A DNA stretch of 64,000 nt. Source: Burkholderia latens (GTDB taxonomy: Bacteria > Pseudomonadota > Gammaproteobacteria > Burkholderiales > Burkholderiaceae). Both the position numbers and the translations under genes were made by a program. The notes beneath the pieces were generated by a model. The model was not told the DNA's origin. It made no database searches and was given only the letters and a program-made list of their open reading frames with translations. This document shows, in pieces, positions 30,520 to 40,148 of the stretch (position 1 is its first letter; each line of letters begins with the position of its first letter). The stretch spans positions 248,001-312,000 of the forward strand of contig NZ_CP013437.1 of the NCBI RefSeq assembly GCF_001718795.1, in the 5' to 3' direction.

Positions 30520-31683
30520 TCAGCTCGCCGAAGCGGCATACGTCGCAAGACGGGCCAGCATCGCGTCGCATCCTGCCAGCTGTTCGACGGTGACGAACTC
30601 GTCCGGCTTGTGCCCCTGCTCCATGCTGCCCGGCCCGCACACCACGGTCGGAATGCCGGCCTGCCCGAACAGCCCGCCTTCGGTGCCGAACGCGACCGTG
30701 CCGAACGCGTCGGAGCCGCTCAGCATCGCGAGCAGCCGCGCGGCTTCGCTGTCCGCCGGCGTCGCGAGGCCCGGGTACGCACCGAGCGGTTGCAGACGAA
30801 TGTCGGTATCGGGCTGCACCGCGCGCATCTTCGGCAACAATTCGGATTCCGCATAGTCCTGCAGTTTCCGCGGCACATCGTGCGCGTCGAACGCCGGCAG
30901 CGCGCGCACCTCGAAATCGAACTCGCACTCGGCCGGCACGATGTTCAGCGCGCGTCCGCCCTTGATCAGGCCCGTCTGCACGGTCGAGAACGGTGGATCG
31001 AAGCGGCCGTCGCGATGCTCGGGCCGCGCGAGCGCCGCGCCGATCTCGCCGAGCCTGGCGATCAGCTTCGCCGCGTAGTCGATCGCATTGACGCCGAGCG
31101 GCGCGTACGCCGAGTGACACGCGGCACCCTTCACGTGACAGCGCATCGCGAGCTTGCCCTTGTGCCCGAGCACCGGCTTCAGTTCGGTCGGTTCGCCGAT
31201 CACGCACAGACGCGGCCGATGCTCGCGCGCCGCCAATGCGTCGAGCATCGGCCGCACACCGAGACAACCGACTTCTTCGTCATAGGAAAACGCGAGATGC
31301 ACCGGCATGTTCAGCGGTCTCGCGACGAACGCCGGCACGGCCGCGAGCACCGACGCGATGAAGCCCTTCATGTCGGCCGTGCCGCGCCCGTAGAGCCGGC
31401 CGTCGCGCTCCGTCAACCGGAACGGCTCGAACGTCCACGCCTGCCCGTCGACCGGCACCACATCGGTGTGCCCCGACAGCGCGATGCCGCCGCGATCTCG
31501 CGGGCCGATCGTCGCGTACAGGCTCGCCTTCGTGCGTTCCGCGTTGTAGAACAGCTCGGTCTCGATGCCGAAGGCGTCGAGATAGTCGCGGATGAAGTCG
31601 ATCATCCCGAGGTTCGAATCGCGGCTGACCGTCGCGAAGCCGATCAGGCGCGCAAGCAGCGCGCGGCTCGACGCATCACTCAT
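30520..31683 (-). CDS. argE: M20 peptidase family deacylase, ArgE-like
   Basis: This 387-residue protein, near ArgE length, shows the metal-ligand motifs of the M20 family: SGHTDVVPV, GTADMKGF (bridging Asp, then the catalytic region) and YDEEVGCLG (catalytic Glu pair), with a dimerisation domain between. The annotated activity of close relatives is N-acetylornithine deacetylase. Here the gene is coupled to DUF1028 and RidA genes and near a nucleobase-type permease. A catabolic N-acyl or N-carbamoyl amino acid hydrolase is therefore at least as likely as arginine synthesis. Its ATG (31681-31683) overlaps the DUF1028 stop by 8 bases. Confidence 0.85.
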   Translation of the reverse strand: MSDASSRALLARLIGFATVSRDSNLGMIDFIRDYLDAFGIETELFYNAERTKASLYATIGPRDRGGIALSGHTDVVPVDGQAWTFEPFRLTERDGRLYGRGTADMKGFIASVLAAVPAFVARPLNMPVHLAFSYDEEVGCLGVRPMLDALAAREHRPRLCVIGEPTELKPVLGHKGKLAMRCHVKGAACHSAYAPLGVNAIDYAAKLIARLGEIGAALARPEHRDGRFDPPFSTVQTGLIKGGRALNIVPAECEFDFEVRALPAFDAHDVPRKLQDYAESELLPKMRAVQPDTDIRLQPLGAYPGLATPADSEAARLLAMLSGSDAFGTVAFGTEGGLFGQAGIPTVVCGPGSMEQGHKPDEFVTVEQLAGCDAMLARLATYAASAS

Positions 31684-32353
31684 CGCCCGGCACTCCGTAG
31701 CTCGGCGCGGCGGTCGGGTTCAGCGCACGCGTCTGATAATCCTGCATCTGCGGCCGATACGCGCGCCACAACGCATCGAGTTGCCCGATCGGATCCGCAT
31801 CCGCCCAGTCGACGCGCAGGTCGACGAGCGGCCACGTCACGTCGCCGGCCACCTTCAGCGCGGCCGAATGCACGGGCCCTGCCTCGCCGCCGGCCGCGAT
31901 CGCCGCGTGCATCGCCGCCAGCAGGCGGTCGGCCAGCAGCCCGTGCGCGCGCTCGAACGCGCGCGCCATCGCATCGATCACGGCACGCTCGGCCAGCAGG
32001 TTGCCGGCCGCCACGCATTGCTCACCCTGAACCGCATGATGCGTGCCGAGCGCTTCCTTGCCGGTGAAGCACGCGGTCTGCCCCTGCCCGTCGATCACGG
32101 TGACCTGCCGATACTGGCTCCAGCCGTTCGCGCTCAGTGCGCGATCAAGCGCGGCCGCCGGCGCAAGCTGTTGGTGTTCGATCAGATCGAGAATCTGCGG
32201 ACCGAGCGCCGGCAGTGTGACGTTCTGCGTCGCGACCGCGCCGACGCCCGCGCGCACCCATGGGCAGCGCGCGCCCACCGCGATGCTCGACGAACTGATC
32301 GCGATACCGAGCTGCCCCGTTTCCGGGCAACGCCCGACGATGGAGAAAGTCAT
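31676..32353 (-). CDS. DUF1028 family protein (Ntn-hydrolase-like)
   Basis: This 225-residue protein opens with MTFSIVGRCPETGQLGIAISSSSIAVGARCPWVRAGVGAVATQN, the DUF1028 signature with its GxxxSSS and GA(V/I)ATQ elements. The fold resembles an N-terminal-nucleophile hydrolase, but no reaction is established. DUF1028 genes are commonly next to RidA and M20 genes, as here. AGGAG is 6 bases before ATG 32351-32353. It starts 8 bases after the RidA stop and overlaps the deacylase start. Confidence 0.9.
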   Translation of the reverse strand: MTFSIVGRCPETGQLGIAISSSSIAVGARCPWVRAGVGAVATQNVTLPALGPQILDLIEHQQLAPAAALDRALSANGWSQYRQVTVIDGQGQTACFTGKEALGTHHAVQGEQCVAAGNLLAERAVIDAMARAFERAHGLLADRLLAAMHAAIAAGGEAGPVHSAALKVAGDVTWPLVDLRVDWADADPIGQLDALWRAYRPQMQDYQTRALNPTAAPSYGVPGDE

Positions 32354-32361
32354 GACGGCTC

Positions 32362-32799
32362 CTATGCGCGGTTCGGTTGCCAGTTGTCCGGGATCACCGC
32401 GATCACGTCGATCTCCATCAGCCACTGCGGCTGGCCGAGCGCGGACACGACAAGCCCCGTCGAGATCGGATAAACGCCCTTCAGCCACTTGCCGACTTCC
32501 TGGTACACGGGTTCGCGGTAGCGCGGATCGATCAGGTAGGTCGTCGTCTTCACGATGTGCGTGATGTCGCTGCCGGCTTCCTCCAGCAACTGCTTCACGT
32601 TCTTCATCGCCTGCTCCGCCTGAGCGCGCGCGTCGCCGAGGCCGATCAGGTTGCCGTCGAAATCGGTGCCGACCTGGCCGCGCACATAGACGGTATTGCC
32701 GGCGCGCACGGCCTGGCACAGGTCGTTGTCGAGCGTCTGGTTCGGGTAGGTATCCTTTGTGTTGAACATGCGGATACGGGTATGGGTAGGCTGGCTCAT
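32362..32799 (-). CDS. RidA/YjgF family enamine or imine deaminase
   Basis: The product has 145 residues with the RidA core (YVRGQVGTDFDGNLIGLGDARAQAEQAMKNVKQLLEEAGSDITHIVKTTTYL). RidA proper hydrolyses reactive enamines from PLP enzymes using an Arg that is near the end of the fold; that Arg is not obvious here (RYREPVYQEVGKWL precedes it), so this may be a Rid subfamily member with another activity. It is first in the RidA-DUF1028-ArgE unit. A 138-base gap separates it from the monooxygenase upstream. Confidence 0.9.
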   Translation of the reverse strand: MSQPTHTRIRMFNTKDTYPNQTLDNDLCQAVRAGNTVYVRGQVGTDFDGNLIGLGDARAQAEQAMKNVKQLLEEAGSDITHIVKTTTYLIDPRYREPVYQEVGKWLKGVYPISTGLVVSALGQPQWLMEIDVIAVIPDNWQPNRA

Positions 32800-32937
32800 C
32801 GGGGTCCTTCGATCGTCGGTGTGTTCGCCGGCCGCACCGCGAGCAGTCGCGGCGCGGCCGGGTTCTGGTTGTAGCGGGGTAGCCGGATCATCGCGTCCGG
32901 GTTTCGCGCGTGGCGCGGATCGCGACGCGAGCGCGCG

Positions 32938-34284
32938 TCAGTCGATCGCATCGACGAGCGGACGGGCATCCGCCGGCTCCGTGCGCGATGCGTCGCCGTG
33001 CCCGGTGCGCGTTTGAAACCGGCGCTGCGACGCGTCGTGATAGTCGAGGTACTTGCGCTGCGTGGCGATGTGGTCGGCGATGTGTTTCGCGTCGTGCCAC
33101 ACGCCCCAGATGAAGCTGGAGCCGCGTCGCGACAGCCACGGCAGCCCGAGGAAATAGATGCCTGGCTCCTTCGACACGCCGCGTTGATGCTGGGGCTTGC
33201 CGTTCGCGCCGAACGCGTCGACGTTCAGCCAGCCGTAGTCGACCGCATAGCCCGTCGCCCAGACGATCGACGTGACGCCTGCGGCGGCCAGATCGAGCGT
33301 GAGGATCGGTCGCGTGACGCAATCGGGATCCGGCAGGATGCGGCGCGCTTCGGGTTCTTCGGGCAGGTCGAGGCCGTTGCGGACCGCATACGCGTCGGCC
33401 GCGTCGAGCAGGCAGAGGTAGTTCTCGTCGCCGCGTGCGAGATTGACTGCGAGATCGGGCTCGAACACGGCGACGCCCCTGCCGAACGACTTCGTCAACC
33501 CGACGAGCGTCACGCCCTGGTGCGCGAGTGCGCGAAAATCGACCGTGTGACCGCCGCGCGCACCGCTCACCGCGATCGTCACGTGTTCGCGTCCGGGTGT
33601 CGCGACTTCCTTGTCCCATTCGCCGAGCACGCCGAGCCACCAGCAGAAGTCACGGCCCCGATACGCGCGCGGCGGACGGTCATGCGGGCCGACCGACAGG
33701 TAGACCTGCCGGCCCGCGCGCTGCAACTCGTCGGCGATCTGCACGCCCGACGAACCGGCGCCGACCACCAGCACCGCACCATCCGGCAATTGCGCGGGGT
33801 TGCGATAATCGGCCGAGTGGATTTGCACGAGGCCGGCGTCGTCCGGGGCGATCGGCGGGATGACCGGGCGCTGGAACGGGCCCGTCGCGACGACCACGCG
33901 AGTTGCCTCGATCGTGCCGTCCGAAGTGTCGACGATGAAGCCCGGCTTGCCCGTGTTGCGCACGACGTTCTTCACTTCGACGCCGGTGCGGATCGGCGCG
34001 TTGAACTTGCGCGCATAGGCTTCGAAGTAGTCGGCGACCTGGTCCTTCGATGCGAACGCATCGGGATCGAGACCGTCGAATTCGAGCCCCGGAAAACGGT
34101 CGTGCCATGCGGGGCCGTTCGCGACCAGCGAATCCCAGCGCCCGGTGCGCCAGCGCTCGGCGATGCGGTCACGCTCCAGCACGAGATGCGGCACGCCCAG
34201 CTTGCCCAGGTGCTCGCTCATGGCCACGCCGGCCTGACCGGCCCCGACGACCAGCGTATCGATTGAGGTTGTTTCCACTGCCAC
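32938..34284 (-). CDS. FAD/NAD(P)-dependent flavin monooxygenase
   Basis: This protein has 448 residues and shows the FAD Rossmann motif GAGQAG, the FMO-like segment PGLEFDG, a second NAD(P) Rossmann motif GAGSSGVQIA and the late ATG motif WATGYAVD. It has the layout of single-component flavoprotein monooxygenases that N- or C-oxidise small substrates. The GTG start at 34282-34284 follows AAGGAG by 6 bases; an upstream ATG adds 22 unlikely residues. Same strand as RidA-DUF1028-ArgE, so it may open the catabolic route whose later steps those genes carry out. Confidence 0.9.
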   Translation of the reverse strand: MAVETTSIDTLVVGAGQAGVAMSEHLGKLGVPHLVLERDRIAERWRTGRWDSLVANGPAWHDRFPGLEFDGLDPDAFASKDQVADYFEAYARKFNAPIRTGVEVKNVVRNTGKPGFIVDTSDGTIEATRVVVATGPFQRPVIPPIAPDDAGLVQIHSADYRNPAQLPDGAVLVVGAGSSGVQIADELQRAGRQVYLSVGPHDRPPRAYRGRDFCWWLGVLGEWDKEVATPGREHVTIAVSGARGGHTVDFRALAHQGVTLVGLTKSFGRGVAVFEPDLAVNLARGDENYLCLLDAADAYAVRNGLDLPEEPEARRILPDPDCVTRPILTLDLAAAGVTSIVWATGYAVDYGWLNVDAFGANGKPQHQRGVSKEPGIYFLGLPWLSRRGSSFIWGVWHDAKHIADHIATQRKYLDYHDASQRRFQTRTGHGDASRTEPADARPLVDAID

Positions 34285-34352
34285 GGCTGTCTCCTTGAAG
34301 TGCGGCTCGCTGCGATGCGGGTGTCGTCGCGCGAGGAGGAATGGAGACATTC

Positions 34353-34368
34353 TGCTGACAGGTCAGCA
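34353..34368. promoter_or_regulatory. Perfect palindrome upstream of the monooxygenase
   Basis: TGCTGAC-AG-GTCAGCA has seven-base perfect arms and lies 69 bases before the GTG start of the flavin monooxygenase. It is a good candidate operator for that gene; the binding protein is unknown. Confidence 0.45.
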
Positions 34369-34538
34369 TGGGCGAAATGATGTTTTTTGTGGTTGTTGAC
34401 GAGAAAAAAGCTGGGGGAGACGGCCAATGCAAGCGGCGCAAGCATGCCACGGCGACAGCGGCATCGAACCTGCTCGTTCGCGACGAAGCCGTGCTTGCGG
34501 CGCCGCCTGCCCCGGGCGATGGCCGTTCCCCACAATTC

Positions 34539-34568
34539 TTGACTGTGTCCGTCCCGCCAACCTGTTAG
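34539..34568 (+). promoter_or_regulatory. Candidate sigma-70 promoter before the small membrane gene
   Basis: TTGACT at 34539-34544 and TGTTAG at 34563-34568 are 18 bases apart. The -35 is good and the -10 weak. It points to the 51-residue gene at 34760 and trpS. Confidence 0.35.
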
Positions 34569-34736
34569 GATGCCGGTCGCCTCGGCCTCGACCGCAAGCA
34601 ACGGACCTCTGGTTCGCTTTTTTCGTTGTTCCCCCCGTCGCGGCTGCCGCCCCCAAGCGATACAGCGCGGCGAACGGCACCGCAGCCCGGTAGAACCCGC
34701 AACTCCCCGCTGCGGCGCCTTCAGCAACCGTTGGAG

Positions 34737-34753
34737 TGGCGCACGTTGCGCCA
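34737..34753. promoter_or_regulatory. Perfect inverted repeat before the 51-residue gene
   Basis: TGGCGCA-CGT-TGCGCCA lies between a GGAG (34733-34736) and the ATG at 34760. As RNA it would form a 7-bp hairpin directly before the start codon; as DNA it could be an operator. Confidence 0.4.
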
Positions 34754-34759
34754 GCAAGC

Positions 34760-34915
34760 ATGAAGAAACTGAAGCAGCACATCGTCAACCTGCGCGACAA
34801 GGACCGAACGCCGGTGATTCGAGCCTGCGCGCTGCTGTTGATGGCCGGCCTGCTGTATTTGCTGTGGCCGTCTGCGGAAATCGCGTATCTCGCGATGGAA
34901 TCCGTGATCCGCTGA
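34760..34915 (+). CDS. Small single-pass membrane protein (51 residues)
   Basis: ATG 34760 to TGA 34913-34915. The basic N terminus (MKKLKQHIVNLRDKDRTPVIR) is followed by one hydrophobic helix (ACALLLMAGLLYLLWPSAEIAYLAM), predicted with the N terminus inside. The frame has normal GC-third-position use. The nearest GGAG is 23 bases upstream, beyond the hairpin, so hairpin formation would bring it closer to the start codon. No family recognised. It lies just before the trpS leader. Confidence 0.55.
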   Translation: MKKLKQHIVNLRDKDRTPVIRACALLLMAGLLYLLWPSAEIAYLAMESVIR

Positions 34916-34940
34916 CCACGCGGCCGCGCACGCGCTGCGC

Positions 34941-34946
34941 TATACT
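34941..34946 (+). promoter_or_regulatory. -10-like element of the trpS leader
   Basis: TATACT is followed after six bases by the leader-peptide ATG at 34953. If it is used, the transcript would start at or within a base or two of that ATG, making the leader mRNA leaderless. No good -35 element is seen at 16-18 bases. Confidence 0.45.
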
Positions 34947-34952
34947 TGCGCG

Positions 34953-35003
34953 ATGGAAACCCGACCCGCCTCGCTGAACGTGCATCGCTGGTGGCGCGCC
35001 TGA
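34953..35003 (+). CDS. Trp leader peptide upstream of trpS
   Basis: A 16-residue frame, METRPASLNVHRWWRA, with two consecutive Trp codons (TGG at 34989-34994) close to its end, 120 bases before trpS. Tandem Trp codons in a short leader followed by mutually exclusive hairpins are the hallmark of tryptophan attenuation. Ribosome stalling at these codons when charged tRNA-Trp is scarce would alter folding of the downstream leader. Confidence 0.7.
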   Translation: METRPASLNVHRWWRA

Positions 35004-36136
<1,133 letters not shown>

Positions 36137-36642
36137 GCGGTGCGCGCCGCCGGAGGCGCCGCACGCGCCGAACGTGACCGGGCGACGATGCACCGCGCAC
36201 TATTCGCCCGCATTCGTCCGGCGCAAAACGTCACCGCGCGATGCCGTGCGCGTCAGTCGCCGCCACGCGCTGTCTTGATCGCTCGTGCCGTCGCGCAGCC
36301 GCGTTGCCCACGGCCTCGATCCGGCTCCCCGCGGTCCTGCGTTTCGCGTTTCGCGTTTCGCGGAACCCGGGTTGGAATAGGCGATAGCGCTGTAGTGATA
36401 AACCAGCTTCTTGAGACGCTTCTCGCGGAGCGGCGTGTCGGCTGTGCGACTGAAGTAACACTGGCATGTCTGGCACTCGAACATCGGCAGCCGACCGATG
36501 GGGCGCGTTCGGAATCCCGCTCTGGTAATGGATGGCGAGCCAGAACGAGGTGATGCCCGAGCACGGCCCCATGGGGATTCTGGAGTGACAGAATCTATTC
36601 GCTCCACGTCAGGACGCCGCACGCCGCCGTGCCGGCCGCCGC
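36137..36642. other. Intergenic region with a transposon-type relic
   Basis: About 500 bases follow trpS. It contains three tandem copies of GCGTTTC (36339-36359) and, on the minus strand at 36404-36540, the degraded DUF746-like segment annotated separately. Base composition around 36380-36600 is less GC-rich than the flanks, fitting a remnant of foreign origin. Confidence 0.5.
36404..36540 (-). pseudogene. DUF746-like transposon-associated fragment
   Basis: The minus-strand frame reads GFRTRPIGRLPMFECQTCQ then CYFSRTADTPLREKRLKKL, with two zinc-ribbon-like Cys pairs. This resembles the short DUF746 region found in some Burkholderia/Ralstonia transposon-linked proteins. The similarity stops abruptly after KKL, and no start, full domain or catalytic region is present, so it is a relic. 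Confidence 0.5.
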
Positions 36643-37563
36643 CTACGTGATCTGATACGTCGACGCCGGCGCGAACTCGTCGGGCAACGGCCGATCGCCG
36701 ATTTCGAGCACCGACCGCTCGATCGTGCGCGTCATCGCATCGAGCGCCAGCGCATTCGGCGCCAGCCCGAACGGCTCGGCCACTTCGTTCGCGATCGCTT
36801 CGAGCGCAATCAGCGTGTAAGAGATGAACACACAGATCAGCGGCGTGAAGAACTCCGTCGAATCGACGAGCCCGAATGGCAGCAGCACGCAATACGCGTA
36901 GACGGTGCGATGAAGCAGCACGCTGTACGAAAACGGAATGGGCGTCGACAGGATCCGCTCGCAACCGCCGATCGACTTGCCTAGCGCATCGAGTTGCATG
37001 TCGAACATCCAGCAGGTCGTGTCGGCGCCGGGCGCGCGCCCGAGCGCACGGACGATGCCGCCGCGCAGTTCGTCGAGGATCGCGACCGGCTTATAGCATT
37101 TTCCGCCGAGCGCTGCCGTGCGTTCGGCCCCGAGAATGCGCAGCAGGTCCTCCGACGGATCGGTATTGCGCAACTGATGCTTTAGCGCATACGCGAGTGC
37201 GATCAGCAGATCGGCGAGCCGGTTGCGCTCGGCGTCGCTGACGCTGTCGGGCAAGTAGCGATGCAGTTGCGACGTCACGGCGCGCGCGGCGATCAGCAGA
37301 TTTCCCCACAGGTGCCGCGCTTCCTTGAAACGCTCGAAGCTCGCGTTGTTGCGAAACCCGAGGAAGATCGCGAGCGCAAGGCCGAACAGTGTGAACGGCG
37401 CGGTGTTCAGCGGAATCTTTTCGCCGAAGATGCGCCCGTTCGTGAAGACCGCCAGCGTGCTGACGATCGCCATGAACGTCAGTTGAGGAATGATCGATTG
37501 CAGCACGGAGCCGTTCCATACGAACAGCATCCTGAGCCAGTTTTGTCGTGGTCTGACGATCAT
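36643..37563 (-). CDS. Bestrophin-family membrane channel
   Basis: The protein has 306 residues. It opens with MIVRPRQNWLRMLFVWNGSVLQSIIPQLTFMA and has the conserved FRNNASFERFKEARHLWGNL stretch and the later PFSYSVLLHRTVYAYCVLLPFGL region of bacterial bestrophins (UPF0187). These form pentameric ion channels; the ion is not certain in bacteria. The ATG at 37561-37563 was preferred over an open 53-residue extension that is Arg/Pro-rich and unlike the family. It follows cioB on the same strand. Confidence 0.92.
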   Translation of the reverse strand: MIVRPRQNWLRMLFVWNGSVLQSIIPQLTFMAIVSTLAVFTNGRIFGEKIPLNTAPFTLFGLALAIFLGFRNNASFERFKEARHLWGNLLIAARAVTSQLHRYLPDSVSDAERNRLADLLIALAYALKHQLRNTDPSEDLLRILGAERTAALGGKCYKPVAILDELRGGIVRALGRAPGADTTCWMFDMQLDALGKSIGGCERILSTPIPFSYSVLLHRTVYAYCVLLPFGLVDSTEFFTPLICVFISYTLIALEAIANEVAEPFGLAPNALALDAMTRTIERSVLEIGDRPLPDEFAPASTYQIT

Positions 37564-37736
37564 GAGGTTGTCTCGACTGCCGATGAAATACGTACTACTC
37601 GAGCGCCCGATGCACGACGGCCCGCGCGTGGGCGGGCCGCTGTCGCGTCGATGCCTGGCAGGCGGCGCGACGCACCGCGCGTTCGCGTGATGATAAGCCC
37701 GCGGGTCCGCGCCCTGCGTCAACGGCTTTTCGCCGC

Positions 37737-38744
37737 TCAGTGATAGCCGGGGTCGCCCTCGCGCACCTTGCCGCGAAACACGCGATACTGCATTGCGTTG
37801 TACACGAGGATGATCGGCAGCACGATCACGGTGCCGACGAGCGCAAACAGCTGGCTCGAATGGCTCGACGATGCGTCCCAGATCGTCAACGATGGCGGCA
37901 CGATATTCGGCCAGATGCTGATCACGAGCCCGGTGTAGCCGAGGAATACGAGCGCGAGCGTCAGCAGGAACGGCGTTGCTTCATGCTCGCGCTTCACCGT
38001 GCGAAAGATGCCCCACACGCACGCGACGACGAGGACCGGCACCGGCAGGAACCACCCGAGATTGCCGCTGCCGAACCAGCGGTGTGCGACGGCCGGCAGC
38101 CCGATCACGGTCCACAGGCTGACCACGGCCATCACCGCGAGCAGCACGCCCGTGAGCGGCTTCATCAGCAAGCGCATCTTGCGCTGCAGTTCGCCGTCGA
38201 CCTTCAGGATCAGCCAGCCGCAACCGAGCGTCGCATAGGTGACGAGCACGCCGATCCCGCAAAACAGGCTGAACGGCGACAGCCAGTCGAACGGCCCGCC
38301 CGCGAACTGGTTGTCCACGATCCGGATGCCCTGCAGCAGCGAACCGAGCGTGATCCCCTGGCAAAACGCGGCGAGTGCGGAGCCGCCGATGAATGCAAGA
38401 TCCCACAGATGCTGCGTACGGTTCGCCTTCGCGCGCAACTCGAACGCCGCGCCGCGGAAGATCAGCCCGATCACCATCAGGATCAGCGGCAGGTAGTTGG
38501 CCGGCAACAGCGTCGAATAGACGACCGGGAACGCGCCATACAACCCCGCACCGCCAAGCACGAGAAACGTTTCGTTGCCGTCCCACACCGGCGCGACGGT
38601 ATTCAGCATCACTTCGCGTTCGGCCTTCGCGTCGAAAAACGGAAACAGCAGGCCGATGCCGAGGTCGAAGCCGTCCAGCATCACGTAGATGAACACGCCG
38701 AGGCCGATGATCGCGGCCCACACGACAGGAAGATCGATGTGCAT
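37737..38744 (-). CDS. cydB: Cytochrome bd-type ubiquinol oxidase subunit II
   Basis: This membrane protein has 335 residues with about eight segments. The CydB opening (MHIDLPVVWAAIIGLGVFIYVMLDGFDLGIGLLFPF) and the DGNETFLV motif (PVWDGNETFLVLGGAGLYGAFP) are intact. With subunit I it forms a quinol:O2 oxidoreductase. It starts 3 bases after the subunit I stop, as expected for an operon. No CydX-like small gene is seen downstream. Pairing with a short-Q-loop subunit I indicates the CioB branch. Confidence 0.96.
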   Translation of the reverse strand: MHIDLPVVWAAIIGLGVFIYVMLDGFDLGIGLLFPFFDAKAEREVMLNTVAPVWDGNETFLVLGGAGLYGAFPVVYSTLLPANYLPLILMVIGLIFRGAAFELRAKANRTQHLWDLAFIGGSALAAFCQGITLGSLLQGIRIVDNQFAGGPFDWLSPFSLFCGIGVLVTYATLGCGWLILKVDGELQRKMRLLMKPLTGVLLAVMAVVSLWTVIGLPAVAHRWFGSGNLGWFLPVPVLVVACVWGIFRTVKREHEATPFLLTLALVFLGYTGLVISIWPNIVPPSLTIWDASSSHSSQLFALVGTVIVLPIILVYNAMQYRVFRGKVREGDPGYH

Positions 38745-38747
38745 CGC

Positions 38748-40148
38748 TTACTCCGCTTCAGTGACGTTCAGCGGCGTGGACAGCGCGCTATTGCGCAGCC
38801 CCGGATGCCGGTGCAGCTCGATATATCCGGCATGCGCGGCCGGCCCGCGCTTCATCAGTTTCAGCATGTAATAGACCCCCGTTCCGAACACGAGGAAATA
38901 CACGATCACGAAGATCAGCAGCGACACGCCGACCTGTTGCGCACTGAGCGGCGCGACCGAATCGACGGTACGCAGCACGCCGTAGACGGTCCACGGCTGC
39001 CGCCCGACCTCGGTCGTGATCCAGCCGGCCAGCAGCGCAACGATGCCCGACGGTCCCATGCATACGACGAACCACTGGAACCAGCGCGTTTCGTACAGGC
39101 GCCCGCCCTTTCTCAGCAGCAGGCCGAGCAACGCGGTGAGCAGCATCAGCATCCCGAGGCCGGCCATGATCCGGAAGGTCCAGAACACGATCGGCGAGTA
39201 CGGACGATCCTGCGGCGGGAATTCCTTCAGCCCGCGAATCTCGCCGTTCCAGCTGTGCGTGAGGATCAGGCTGCCGAGGTGCGGCACCTGGATCGCATAG
39301 CGTGTCGTCTCGGCCTGCATGTCGGGAAGGCCGACGAGGTTCAGCGCAGTGCCGCCCTTCTCGGTTTCCCACAGCCCCTCGATCGCGGCGATCTTCGCGG
39401 GCTGGTATTCGCGCGTGTTCAGCCCGTGCGCATCGCCGACGAAGATCTGGATCGGCGCGAGCAACAGCAGCATCCACAACGCCATCGAGAAGCTGCGCTT
39501 CACCGGTTCGTCGCGACGCCCCTTCAGCAGGTGCCACGCGCCGCAAGCAGCGACGATGAAGCCTGCGACGATGAACGCGGCGATCGTCATGTGCGCGAGG
39601 CGATACGGAAACGACGGGTTGAAGATGACCTTGAACCAGTCCACCGGCACGACGAGGCCGTTCTCGATCTTGTATCCCTGCGGCGTCTGCATGAAGCTGT
39701 TCGACGCGAGAATCCAGAACGTCGAGATCAGCGTGCCGACCGCCACCATCAGCGTCGCGAAGAAGTGCGCACGCGGGCTCACGCGCTGCCAGCCGAACAG
39801 CATCACGCCAAGAAAGCCGGCTTCGAGGAAAAAGGCCGTCAGGACTTCGTAAGTGAGCAGCGGACCGGTGACGTTGCCCGCAACACGCGAGAAGCCGGCC
39901 CAGTTCGTGCCGAACTCGTAGGCCATCACGACGCCGGAGACGACGCCCATCCCGAAGCCGATCGCGAAGATCTTCGACCAGAACTGGAACATGGATTTGT
40001 AGGCCGCGTCGCCGGTGACGAGATAACGCCACTCAAGCACCGCGAGGAAACTCGCCATGCCGATGCTGATCGCCGGAAACACGATGTGGAACGACACCGT
40101 GAACGCGAACTGCAATCGTGCGAGATGGAACGCATCGAAAATTTCCAT
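38748..40148 (-). CDS. cydA: Cytochrome bd-type (cyanide-insensitive) oxidase subunit I
   Basis: The 466 residues are shorter than the E. coli CydA (522), as in CioA proteins with a short Q-loop. It shows the heme-ligand region HLARLQFAFTVSFHIVFPA, GMGVVSGVVMAYEFGTNW, and the GWITTEVGRQPW motif near 390. The enzyme reduces O2 without pumping and resists cyanide and low oxygen. The ATG at 40146-40148 was chosen to match the family start MEIFDA; the open upstream frame is not credible. No strong ribosome binding site is visible. Confidence 0.95.
   Translation of the reverse strand: MEIFDAFHLARLQFAFTVSFHIVFPAISIGMASFLAVLEWRYLVTGDAAYKSMFQFWSKIFAIGFGMGVVSGVVMAYEFGTNWAGFSRVAGNVTGPLLTYEVLTAFFLEAGFLGVMLFGWQRVSPRAHFFATLMVAVGTLISTFWILASNSFMQTPQGYKIENGLVVPVDWFKVIFNPSFPYRLAHMTIAAFIVAGFIVAACGAWHLLKGRRDEPVKRSFSMALWMLLLLAPIQIFVGDAHGLNTREYQPAKIAAIEGLWETEKGGTALNLVGLPDMQAETTRYAIQVPHLGSLILTHSWNGEIRGLKEFPPQDRPYSPIVFWTFRIMAGLGMLMLLTALLGLLLRKGGRLYETRWFQWFVVCMGPSGIVALLAGWITTEVGRQPWTVYGVLRTVDSVAPLSAQQVGVSLLIFVIVYFLVFGTGVYYMLKLMKRGPAAHAGYIELHRHPGLRNSALSTPLNVTEAE

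Larger units (their letters stand above)
34285..34759. other. Intergenic region between monooxygenase and trpS unit
   Basis: 475 bases between divergent units. A 16-base palindrome (34353-34368), a T/A-rich patch around 34381-34410 and a plus-strand promoter candidate (34539-34568) are annotated separately. A plus-strand frame of 88 codons starting at 34427 follows a good GGGGGAG but encodes low-information Arg/Ala sequence; I do not call it. Confidence 0.4.

Noticed and set aside
36643..37722. 53-residue N-terminal extension of the bestrophin
   Set aside because: The extension is Arg/Pro/His-rich, hydrophilic and unlike bestrophins, which begin near MIVRP; the open frame reflects high GC.
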